Position numbers and translations under genes: made by a program
The notes under the pieces: model-generated
Told to the model about the DNA's origin: nothing
What the model saw: the letters and a program-made list of their open reading frames with translations, nothing else
Database searches by the model: none
Part shown: in pieces, positions 30,621-40,039 of the stretch
How positions within the stretch are numbered: the first letter of the stretch is position 1
How the letters are laid out: each line of letters opens with the position of its first letter
Assembly: GCA_021234155.1 (NCBI GenBank)
Contig: JAJEKV010000112.1
Coordinates: 2,162,282 to 2,226,281 of the forward strand
Origin: Isoetes taiwanensis
Taxonomy: Eukaryota; Streptophyta; Lycopodiopsida; Isoetales; Isoetaceae
Direction: 5' to 3'
DNA: 64,000 nt

Positions 30621-31609
30621 CAAATTGTATTACTTGCTTCTCAAATTGTATCAGGCCAGATAGTGTCAGGATAAATTCTGGGCAATGCAGCACCGTATAT
30701 TGTTGATAAGGTGAGCATTTTGCTTAGATATTCTAGTGTTGCACGATCAATCAAGCATGGCTTTTTGACTTTGAATCCAAAATGCAGTAAAACCAGATAA
30801 CCGTTGTTAATTTGTTTTAAACAGACGAGTAAAGCACCTATCTAGATATTATGTAGTACATAAAAGACCATGATTAAACCACAACCAAGAATATTAAGGA
30901 CGTCTAAAATCGAAGATCCATTAGCAGGACAGAGCTTATATCGCCGGCACACAAGCTTAATCCACGTCAAAATGTATGCAAATGTGTGCATTTATTATTC
31001 GCAGTGGGAGAATAAATAACCTGGACATTCGTCATGAAGGAGATTGTTATTGTTCTAATGTTCCGAATTGCTTTTTAGCAGGAATTTGCATTATGATTTA
31101 TCGTTTGCTGCAGACTACAGATACATGAGCTCTTAAGGAAGAGTTCCATCTTGTAGAGCAGAATAAACGTTCAATTTTGCTATGGATTAGAATTAAGGGA
31201 GAATTCTATCTTGTAAAGCAGAATAAACATTCAATTTTTCTATGGATTAGAAAGAAGGCAACTCAGTTAACAATGTCAAATGTTCATTCTTAAATTTCAT
31301 CTTCAATGCTTCATTATGTGTATGCTAAATGTCCAAAGCCAGGAGCTCTTTTCTTATTTTGTGATTCTATTTATTGTTTGTTTATGAGTTGCTCAAATGT
31401 AAATTGAGTTCATTGAGTTGACTGTAAATGCAAACCTCTATATATAACTTAGTATCCTTCTTTTTAAAAAGATAGCAACTAAGAATATATAGCAAAGAAC
31501 ACAAGAACATTCAGCAGAAAAAAGCATGTGATCTTAGAGATAATTGTCACTTCTATTCATTTGCCCATCTGAGGAATATCTGTACATTCAACCCATAGTG
31601 GGAGTCAAT

Positions 31610-32014
31610 CTAGCAATCGTGATAGAAATCTAGCAGCTCATCAATCTGGAGTTTAGCTGCCTGCTTTTTGTCCCTGCGCCAAAGCCATAGCAAGTGTTCA
31701 CAAGGGATTGTAAGGCCTCCAGTATATTCAAATCCATACTGTTCGGCAGATCTATCAATCAGCCTTCTCATAAATGGGCATCTCAAAATCTCAGTGGCCA
31801 CAACAGATCTTTGCCTTTGCTCTCCCACATACATTGCTACACAACCTTCAGGCACTTCACAAGACCCAGAGCAGCATGCTTCTCCCTCACAATCGCTGTC
31901 CAAGTCTGAAGAACTACACCTGTTACTACTGGCCCAAGATTTTGATCTTGATAACATAGTTCTGTTCCCAAGGAACTCATAAAACCTGCAGAACTTAGCC
32001 TTCAGGTAAGCCAT
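31610..32014 (-). CDS. SAUR: SAUR family protein B3, 134 aa, with core deletion
   Basis: Class B SAUR starting MAYLKAKFCRFYEFLGN. The core reads GCVAMYVGEQRQRSVVAT, EQYGF, then GGLTIPCEHLLWLW. Relative to B2 and B7, five residues (EPVLF or PVLFE) between TIPC and HLLWL are missing, a 15-base in-frame deletion in one of the most conserved SAUR segments. It also has S for F in RQRFVV. The frame is intact to DELLDFYHDC and the TATA box (32,094-32,100) is present, so it may be transcribed. Folding of the core is doubtful. Head-to-head with A4, 1.27 kb between starts. Confidence 0.85.
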   Translation of the reverse strand: MAYLKAKFCRFYEFLGNRTMLSRSKSWASSNRCSSSDLDSDCEGEACCSGSCEVPEGCVAMYVGEQRQRSVVATEILRCPFMRRLIDRSAEQYGFEYTGGLTIPCEHLLWLWRRDKKQAAKLQIDELLDFYHDC

Positions 32015-32093
32015 TTCCGTGTGCTAGAAAAAGGGAATAAACTAAAAAATCTGTAGAAGGAACTTACTGCGTCATCACTGAAGGAATCCTTCA

Positions 32094-32560
32094 TTTTATA
32101 GTCAATACCAAAGGTAAGGACAAGCAGCAAGAACAATAAGTAAACTCTCCTTTGGGACATGCAGTTGTGTGCAAACACTTAATGTTAACTCGTGGGGCTT
32201 AAAGTTGTCTGTAAATACAACAGGCCTAGCATGACCAATATTGCGGTTGGTCTTGGCACTACTTGGCAAACATCAACTAGTCTTCTAGGAAAGGAATGTG
32301 ACATTGGAGGACAAAGTGCACGGTTGTGGACAAACATAGCCGGAAAGTTTCCGCAGCTGCCGTATTGTTATGTACTCAACCATTATGGTACTGCCAAATT
32401 GTGCTTACAATGCAATCACTTCAACTTGCTTGACAAATTCCAATGTGGTATGCTGTCAGCAATATCATGTGATTGCTCAAAAGAATTCAAGTTCATAACA
32501 CCAAAGATATTTGATGCCAAGTAATGGAGTAACAAACCTCTACTCCTCTAATGTTGTTCT
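32094..32560 (-). promoter_or_regulatory. Upstream block of class B gene B3
   Basis: Same conserved block as before B2, with TATAAAA at 32,094-32,100. The antisense frame (32,192-32,524) is open for 110 codons. Confidence 0.7.
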
Positions 32561-32719
32561 ACAAGGATCCACCACATGGTATCTCTGACACAATTGTTGG
32601 CCCACTCTACAAGTGCTTTAAGCTTGGACAATTCCTCATACCAGCAAAAAATAGTCTGTTGCATTTCACAAGCTAAAGTAAGACAACCAATCAATATGAT
32701 TTATCTGAATATGTAGACA

Positions 32720-32915
32720 AATGCATGTGAAAATGGGTCTAGGCATTTAATATGTGATTACAGTCGTCCTCCTTGCAGCAACCCATGTTGGTGATAAAAC
32801 CAAGCCTTCGCTTTATACTCTTTCATATTTCCAACACATCAGTCCTCACAAGTTCTTGCTGGCCATGGCTTTTTTGAGTGAGGTATTTTACTGGTCTCTT
32901 TTAAAATACAATTAA
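32720..32915 (+). pseudogene. Class A promoter with truncated SAUR start
   Basis: The promoter block (ATGTGAAAATGGGTC, CGTCCTCCTTGCAGCAACCC, TGATAAAACC) is followed by a normally spaced ATGGCTTTTTTGAGTGAGG. The frame loses SAUR similarity after four codons (MAFL) and stops after 16. A near-identical copy is at 56,337-56,529. Confidence 0.75.
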
Positions 32916-33031
32916 CAACAGTTATGTGTTTTTACTGCATTCTGGATTCAAAGTCAAAACATGCTTGATTGATCATGCAACATTAGAATTTATCCTGACA
33001 CTATGGCCCACGCCACAACTACCTTACAGTT

Positions 33032-33037
33032 GAGACA
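33032..33037 (+). promoter_or_regulatory. Auxin-response-element core upstream of A4
   Basis: GAGACA (TGTCTC on the other strand), the classical ARF binding core, 254 bases before the A4 start. It is conserved before A6, but A5 and A8 have GAAACA at the aligned site. Confidence 0.5.
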
Positions 33038-33119
33038 TTTTATTGGGACGTCCATTTTATTGTACCAATATGCCTGTGGTAGGAGAAGCAAGAATACAAC
33101 TTGAGTGTGTAGTGTAGAC

Positions 33120-33206
33120 AAATGCATGGGCTAAAAAGGAGATGTGGGTCCACCCATTTATTGTGTACCCAAATGTCCTTATGCAGCACCCATCTTGGTT
33201 ATAAAT
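33120..33206 (+). promoter_or_regulatory. Class A SAUR promoter block of A4
   Basis: ATGTGGGTCCACCCATTTAT, GTGTACCC, ATGTCCTTATGCAGCACCCA and TATAAAT at 33,200-33,206. Confidence 0.8.
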
Positions 33207-33285
33207 CCAGCCTCATCTTTCTCAATTCCAACACTTCTTCCTTCTCATATTCTTATTCACAAGTTCTTACCTTCTATTGCTTGCC

Positions 33286-33720
33286 ATGGCTCCCTTGAGA
33301 TCTAAATTACAAAAGTTATCTGATTTCCTGCGAAGAAAGGACAGGCTATCAAGATCAAGTTCTTGGAGTAGTAGCAGGAGCAGCTCCCTTGAATCACAAA
33401 GGGAAATGAACGACTTAGGCAGTGATTATGAAGAAGATGCATTCTCTGTTGAGGTATCAGATATGCCAGAAGGTTATGTGGCAATGTATGTAGGAGAGAA
33501 AAGACAGAGATTTGTTGTCCCAACAGCTCTTTTGAGCCACAATTTGATGAGAAGATTGCTCGACAGATCTGCTGAAGAATATGGATTTGAATATAGTGGC
33601 GGCCTCACAATACCATGCGACCCTGTTCTATTTGAGCACTTTATGTGGCTCTTGGAAAAGAACCATAAACAGGCAGCTCAAATAGCTATTGACGAGCTGT
33701 TAGATTTCTATGACTCTTAG
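33286..33720 (+). CDS. SAUR: SAUR family protein A4, 144 aa
   Basis: Class A SAUR with MAPLRSKLQKLSDFLRRKDR, a Ser-rich stretch and an acidic linker DLGSDYEED. The core contains GYVAMYVGEKRQRFVVPTAL, RSAEEYGFEYSGG and PCDPVLFEHFMWLLEK; the C-terminus is DELLDFYDS. The start in GCCATGGCTC is preferred over an ATG three codons earlier, because only it is shared by all paralogues. Single exon. Its direct duplicate is A6, with about six amino-acid differences, including Y63 here against C63 in A6. Divergent partner of B3. Confidence 0.95.
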   Translation: MAPLRSKLQKLSDFLRRKDRLSRSSSWSSSRSSSLESQREMNDLGSDYEEDAFSVEVSDMPEGYVAMYVGEKRQRFVVPTALLSHNLMRRLLDRSAEEYGFEYSGGLTIPCDPVLFEHFMWLLEKNHKQAAQIAIDELLDFYDS

Positions 33721-34019
33721 GAGGGAGAAATTTTTCCTCCCATTATATTGATCTGTACAGAAACTGCCCCCAATTGTGGGGTAATGAATACATTTTATAT
33801 ATTCTGTAGTAGTCGTTGTTTCAGAGTGGTCACAATGCACTGTAAGTCCTTACTAACACTCCGTCATAAATTTGGTTGAAGCATTTGTTTTTTCATGACA
33901 ACTGCTTTAAGGTTGGACAACTTTCTCGAACAGGCAACAAATAGTTGGTTGCAGTTGACAAGATATGCCTGGTCCAAGCAATATGACTTGTCTGAATACA
34001 TAGACAATTGCATATGCTG

Positions 34020-34228
34020 CAAAGACGAAGTGGGTCTAAGCATTTAATATGTGCTCAATTGTCCTTGTTGCAGGGACCCATCTTAGTTATAAAACCAGTC
34101 CTGCACTGCATACTCTTCCAATTTCGACATTCTAACACTCCCCCTGGATAAATTCCTATGTTCCGTTGCATGCCATGACTTCTTTAAGATCTAACTTGCT
34201 AAGGTTATGTAATTTTGCAAACTTGTAG
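34020..34228 (+). pseudogene. Class A promoter with 17-codon SAUR relic
   Basis: A promoter block with GTGGGTCTAAGCATTTAATA, GTCCTTGTTGCAGGGACCC and TTATAAAACC precedes ATG at 34,175. The peptide MTSLRSNLLRLCNFANL stops at 34,226-34,228. The first ten residues align with class A N-termini; the SAUR core is missing. Duplicate at 57,620-57,830. Confidence 0.8.
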
Positions 34229-34494
34229 ATACGTGTTTCTAGATATGTGTGGCTCAATGCATAGCACCAAACTGACAATTGCATCCTAACTGCAAGGACA
34301 ATATATATAAGAGGAGTTACTTATAATGGGTCCATACAAAAGAAAAGCTACATAGTTCAGGTTAAAATTAGCCACATGGTCAATTTTCTCCGCGATATTC
34401 ATGCACGTTCATCTTTCATTCATAACTCACATAGTACATGCAAGAGTTGGCCTACCTTTTGGACAAGGACAATTATAAAAAATAAGCCACTCTA

Positions 34495-34560
34495 AGCATG
34501 TGAAATGGGTCCAGACATTTAATATGTACTTAAATCGTCCTTTTGCAGCAACCCATAATG
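34495..34560 (+). promoter_or_regulatory. Truncated orphan class A-type promoter block at a deletion joint
   Basis: Begins at ATGTGAAATGGGTCCAG, exactly where about 1.76 kb present in the other segment is missing. The TATA-like part has also been lost. Confidence 0.7.
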
Positions 34561-34889
34561 CACGATCTCTATATACATAATATCTAGATAGGTACTTCAC
34601 CCTGTTTAAAATTTATTAACAACAGTTACCTGGTTTTACTGCATTTTGGATTCAAAGTCAAAAAGCCATGCTTGATTGATCATGCAGTGCTAGAATATCT
34701 AAGCAAAATGCTCACCTTATCAACAATATACGGTGCTGCATTGTCCAGAATTTATCCTGACACTATCTGGCCCACGCCACAGCTACCTTACAGTTGAAAC
34801 ATTTCATTGTACCATTTCAGTTACCTTACAGTTGTAACATTTCAGTGGTAAGAGAAGCAAGTAATACAATTTGAGTGTGTAGTGTAGAC

Positions 34890-34977
34890 AGATGCATGTG
34901 CCGTAAAGGAGAAGTGGGTCCGTCCATTTATTATGTACTCAAACGTCCTTGTTGCAGCACCCATCTTGGTTATAAAT
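34890..34977 (+). promoter_or_regulatory. Class A SAUR promoter block of A5
   Basis: GTGGGTCCGTCCATTTATTA, GTACTCAAACGTCCTTGTTG, CAGCACCC and TATAAAT at 34,971-34,977. Confidence 0.8.
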
Positions 34978-35056
34978 TCAGCCCTATCTTTCTCTATTCC
35001 AATACTTCTTTCTTCTCAAATCCTTATTCACAAGTCCTTACTTTCCATTGCTTGCC

Positions 35057-35491
35057 ATGGCTATTTTGAGATCTAAATTGCAAAGGTTGTCTGCTTTCCT
35101 GCAAAGAAAGGATAGGTTATCAAGATCAAGTTCTTGGGCTAGTAGCAGCAGCAGCTCTGTTGAATCGCAGAGGCAAATGGGTGACTTAGACAGTGATTAT
35201 GAAGCAGATGCATCCTGTGTTGAGGTTTTAGATATGCCACAAGGTTGTGTGGCAATGTATGTAGGAGAGAAAAGGCAGAGGTTTGTTGTCCCAACTGCTG
35301 TATTGAGCCACAATTTGATGAGAAGGTTGCTCGCCAGATCTGCTGAAGAATATGGATTTGAATATAGTGGAGGACTCAAAATACCATGTGACCCTGTTCT
35401 ATTTGAGCACTTTTTGTGGCTCTTGGAAAAGAACCAGAAACAGGCAGCTCAACTAGCAGTTGATGAGCTGTTAGATTTCTATGACTCGTAG
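35057..35491 (+). CDS. SAUR: SAUR family protein A5, 144 aa
   Basis: Class A SAUR beginning MAILRSKLQRLSAFLQRK. The acidic linker is DLDSDYEADA, and the core runs GCVAMYVGEKRQRFVVPTAV to LFEHFLWLLEKN. Direct duplicate of A8. Differences include I3 for F, L58 for S and K108 for T in the otherwise invariant GGLTIPC (here GGLKIPC). Its divergent class B partner was deleted (joint at about 34,497), so it is now a single gene. The 3' flank has a short hairpin, GAGGGAAAGG/GCCTCCC. Confidence 0.95.
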   Translation: MAILRSKLQRLSAFLQRKDRLSRSSSWASSSSSSVESQRQMGDLDSDYEADASCVEVLDMPQGCVAMYVGEKRQRFVVPTAVLSHNLMRRLLARSAEEYGFEYSGGLKIPCDPVLFEHFLWLLEKNQKQAAQLAVDELLDFYDS

Positions 35492-35892
35492 GAGGGAAAG
35501 GTTTTGCCTCCCATTAAATTAATCTGTACAAAAACTGCCTCTGGGGTAATGAATACACTCCAAATTTTCGTCCATATATTCTGTAATAGCCGTTGTTTTA
35601 GAGTGGCCACAATGCACTATAAATCCCTACTAACAATCTGTCACAAATTTTGGTTGAAGCATTTGTTTCTTCATGGATTCGTTGTTTTTCTACTTAGAAC
35701 ATAAGAACTTGACTGTTTCTACACGTAAATTGGGGACTAAGAAGAATAAGAAGAAGTGAAAGTTCCCAAACTGAGCAACCCGTACCTATCAGAGCCTCAC
35801 TCAATCCTATCCGTCTTCATTACTGAATTCACCGAGCGTATTTTATTTCATTGTGACAAGGGATGTCCTTTAGTTTGTTATAGTGATATTAT

Positions 35893-36640
35893 CCTTCCTT
35901 CATTTGATATGTCTCCAGTGACAAAAGATTGAATAATCATATAAGGTAGTAGGATTTGACAGCTAGCTTCATCCTTGGTCGTAGTAGTTCAACGCTTAAG
36001 TTTTTATTCATAGCAAATCATTTGTCATTTACTTATCTCTGTGGGAAGTTGGGAATTCAGTACAATTGTGTTGTGGCTTTCTTCCCAGAATTTGTAACTC
36101 TTGTAGCTTATATATAAGCTTGGTTCTAGGTTCTAAGGTGTGGTGTTTCGCAATTTTATCAGGTAAGTGAAATCCTCTGTAGGATGACAGGTTTAATTAC
36201 TTGGAGAATATTCTCCCTAATCGATAAAGTAATACATCACCGATGAAGAATCTTAGAATATAAAACTTCTCGATCCTCGAACTCCTTGTGATCATCGATT
36301 TTCGGGGCTCGAACCGGAATGCAAAATTGTTGATCTGAGCCATAGTCTAGTAAGAACTGAGGTGAAGAGAGTCAAGCTTGTTGGGTCAAAGTATGCAGGT
36401 AGGTTGCAAAAGCATGCATCCAGACTATGCATTTAGCAGGGTTTTAGTCCGCTTATAATACCTCTGCTTTTGCTTATTTTGGATGCTGGTGGGGCATAAC
36501 TGCATGTCACTTTTTTAGCCTTTCGTGTTTTAACACGTCCACTTCACCAAAGAACAGTTAAGAAATGATTTTGATATTTTGGCTGGATTTTCGTGCGAAT
36601 GGTGGTACATTGGAGATTTAGGCCTTCAGAGCTTATGGCC
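35893..36640. other. No recognised gene
   Basis: Sequence unique to this side of the duplication boundary; only random short frames. Confidence 0.45.
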
Positions 36641-36642
36641 CA

Positions 36643-36643
36643 T

Positions 36644-36717
<74 letters not shown>
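36643..36717. repeat. Compound (CT)n(CA)n microsatellite
   Basis: About 25 CT units followed directly by about 12 CA units. Confidence 0.97.
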
Positions 36718-36718
<1 letters not shown>

Positions 36719-36860
36719 AACAATATTGCAAACTTTGCCTTAAGGGATATTTTACGGTCACACTTGCAACGCTATCTCACATTTATTTAAGAATTGGCTT
36801 TGTTGGGTTTAGCTATTGCTAAGGTGTTCTACACACACTCCCCCCCCCGGCAAGAAATTC

Positions 36861-37720
36861 ATGGCTTCCTTTGATAGTGGCTTGGATGCAATCATGTGTT
36901 TAGAATTGGATTTCTGGCCAGATGGATTCCAGTTCATTGATCCAGATTTGTTGGATTTCATTGAAACTCAAGAGGTATTGTATGATAATGTAGGTTCCTC
37001 TGCAATTTACAAATTATTTGCATACATAGAGAAAGGGAAATTTTAGATTGAAGAATAAGATGAAAAATGCAGTGGTTGATCGAGAAGATTTTTGCAGCAG
37101 ACGCAGGCAAGAAATAGTCAAACGCATAGTTGATTACTTCCCAAGAAGCATTCACCAGAAGTCAAAGCGAATGTGATGAAGATGATTGTTCATCACTACC
37201 AAATGGAAATCTCGAAACTTGGAATCTTACCAAATCCAAAAGAATGTAAGGCAGTAGGGGTGCTACTCAACAATCTGAAACAGGCAATGGTAGCTATAAA
37301 GAGCCAAAGAAACCATGACATTTGACGAGCCAGAACTTAAACACTGGTGATGGCTTTATCCACAAAATCGAGATGCAATTCGACTATGGCAAGGCTCTTA
37401 GGTACATCTCTCACAGTTGATTACATGTATGTGGTTTTTTATGCTTTCAAACACTTGAATTCACTAAGTGATGTTGGATGGAACAGGTTCATTAAATGTT
37501 GTGCAATCTTTCTTATGCTAGGTTCCAAAAGGTCACAATTGCAACTGCTGCATTGAGGAAATCGGAATTCTTGAAAATGGTCCATGGTCTAATTTTCGAA
37601 GAAGGTTGAGGTGTAATTCTCTAACCCTTGGTTGCAACCAGAATTCTAAAAAGAAAATAGCAGAGTCTTTCCTTGCAGAACAAATGTTATGAACTTGTTG
37701 GAGACTCGGGCTTCCAAATT
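36861..37720 (+). pseudogene. Possible gene remnant, unidentified
   Basis: A frame starting MASFDSGLDAIMCLELDF runs 61 codons. Downstream, disconnected coding-looking pieces in several frames (DDCSSLPNGNLETWNLTKSK; FDYGKALRYISHS) suggest exons or a decayed gene. I cannot name a family. It may be chance. Confidence 0.25.
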
Positions 37721-39240
37721 TCCTATCCTTTGCATCGTATGGAGGTCACAGGGGCATAAAGTTCCATATAAACACTCCTTGCTATTCTTACTTAAATATT
37801 TCTAACAACTAAGTTACCTTTCAATTGCAGGTTTTTCAATAATACAAAAAGGCGCACCCTGAATACCCTGTTCCCTTGAAGGCTTTTGCGATAAAGCCTC
37901 TTTATGTTAAGAAAGTATCAGAAAGTGAAACCATATGAAGAGACTGTATTCTCCACATTAGATATACACAAACCTGAGAAAATAAAAAATGAACTGGGCA
38001 AAGAATTTCCAAACCAATTTAGCAATGAATGAAAACAAATTACATACTCGCATTTTGCTTCAAACCATAGGAAAGTTCATCCTTTACTGCTTTTGCCATA
38101 TCGGTTTGAGTATATACATGTCTTAATTGTACATATATCTCTTTGCCTGATTGCAAACCAAACATTAAGCCTTCCAATGGGCAGGGGCATCATTTCTCTT
38201 GTATCCTTTTACTTGTCATTCACCTCTCTTTCCAAGTTTGAGAGTAACAAAGTATCCGGGTGCATATTCACATGGGGGTTACTCCTGGCATCGAGAGCTG
38301 TCGGATGGGCATATTTGCCCTTTATTCCTTGATCTGGACCGTACATAATGATCCTCGTTTATGGGGCATGCCACAAGTTTTTGTATACTGTATATTGAGG
38401 TTTGCAAAATATTATAAGGTTTGAGGGAATGTACTTAATGATGTTAATTTTGTACATGTATTGTAAGTTTTTAGAGGCTCTCGCTGCCTAAAAACCCCCC
38501 GTGTAAATATACACCCAAACCAAAGGGGGTTTCAGGGGGATTTTGATTTAAATGCATTGGATGCAATGGTTTGTGTTAATAATGTTAATGTTAGTTATGT
38601 GTTGGTAGTTACATTAACAAAAATTTTGGGCCCTTCGGGCCCTAACAAAAGAAATCATAGGTAAACATAAAAGAAAACATTTGTAATGATGTTGTACATG
38701 TTTAAAACATTTTATTCATATGTTTATTTAAGAATTAAAAATAGCATTTTCACAAATCAAAAAAGCCAAAGATATATTTGTGTGATAATGAAGTTTGCTA
38801 GTGCAGCTTGTATTTTTTTGTGATATATTTCAAGAAGTTGATGTCTTATATGTTTATTTGAATGGTATAAAAACACACGGTGATAAGTATAAATGTTTCG
38901 GTGGTAGCTAAAGCATAATGCATATGATATGTTTTATGTACAAGATTACAATGCAATATAAGATGCCACTAGATTCCAATGTAACCATTAGATTGTTTAG
39001 CGCTAAAAATTCTATCCATGGTCTCTGTGCATGAAATCCCTGCAAATTTTAACATCTATCCATGAAAATATATGTCCAATCATGTTGAAAGTCCATGTGC
39101 AATCATCACACAATACCAAATAGTTTGCTTTATCTCCGCGCAACTATAGCATTTGCTATTTCATGAGCTACAAAAGCATGTTTGAAAAATTTCATGAGCT
39201 ATAAAAGCTTGTTTGAAGAAGGATGTGAATGTGGCTATAT
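37721..39240. other. No recognised gene
   Basis: AT-rich DNA. A GGGCCCTTCGGGCCC hairpin sits near 38,628. Confidence 0.45.
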
Positions 39241-39319
39241 AGGTACAAGCATACACTAGCAAGTGCCAAATGTCATATGTATCATAGTTCAAGTATACTA
39301 GCAAGGGATCTTGCCAAAT

Positions 39320-39770
39320 GGAAATAGAATAGAATAGAATAGTTTTTTTAACATCCACGAAGACCAATAGGTCATGGGACCCATACAATGGGCTAGTACA
39401 ATCATTACTACTAGGATTAAAAAACCCCTGCCTCGAAAGGTTTTCAAGGGAAAAACCTTTGCAGTAATGATGATACTAGACAAGCTTAGATAATGACTAC
39501 TGAGGGCTCAGTAATTGCAGACGTTTATCTAGAACCTCAAGTATGTATAATGCCAAGTCATGCACAGATGGTGCGCTGAGAAGTTGTGGAAGCGTGGAAT
39601 GGAATGCTAAGGTCGAAAAACGATTCCTGACTATCTCAAAAGCGGGGCAACTTCGAGAAAGAGTATGGCTTTCATCTTCAATAACACATGAATCGCAAAT
39701 GTGCACATAGTCTCAAACTTCAGCGGCAATTCGCGCCGCTCCCATCTACCGTCTCAATCCGTAGCTTTGT
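39320..39770 (-). pseudogene. LINE 3' part (copy 2, left of the CACTA insertion)
   Basis: Minus-strand pieces give LRIET, then HICDSCVIEDESHTLSRSC, the zinc-binding C-terminus. The 3' UTR follows with the conserved hairpin (GGTTTTTCCCTTGAAAACC, about 39,440) and a TATTC-type microsatellite tail at about 39,325-39,345. It completes the LINE fragment whose upstream half lies at 47.3-48.3 kb. Confidence 0.8.
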
Positions 39771-39789
39771 CACAACAAGAGAATGGACA

Positions 39790-40025
39790 TTTAGCGGCGT
39801 GGGCTTGCGGCGTGCGTGCGGCGTGACGCCGCGAAATAACGCCACCATGCGGCGTCAATGCGGCGACACGTCGCGGTATTACGCCGCATCGACGCGTGTA
39901 GTCGCGACGTCGACACCGTGGCGTGGCGAGGCCAGTGCGCCGCCGACCATGTCGCATCGCGTCGTCACTTTTGTCGCGACGTGACGCCGCGTGGGACGGA
40001 CGCCGTCTACGGGGACGCCTCATTT
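39790..40025. repeat. Left subterminal GCGGCGT/CGACG repeats
   Basis: GC-rich zone with repeated GCGGCGT, GACGCCGC and CGTCGCG motifs. The mirror zone at the right end is 47,070-47,290. Confidence 0.8.
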
Positions 40026-40039
40026 GGGCGTCTAGTGTA

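Larger units (their letters stand above)
26925..30861. repeat. Inverted partial copy of the SAUR segment
   Basis: Read on the minus strand, the order is SAUR relic (30,273), class B gene (28,787), class A gene (27,747) and 3' flank. It matches 57.7-61.2 kb step for step, including promoter blocks and untranslated flanks. The copy ends against the direct segment that starts at 30,862. Confidence 0.8.
30862..35892. repeat. SAUR segmental duplication, copy 1
   Basis: Direct homologue of 55,172-61,305. It starts with AAAGACCATGATTAAACC and ends at TAGTGATATTATCC, after which the two copies diverge abruptly. It lacks the counterpart of 58,130-59,893, joined at about 34,495-34,500. Confidence 0.85.
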
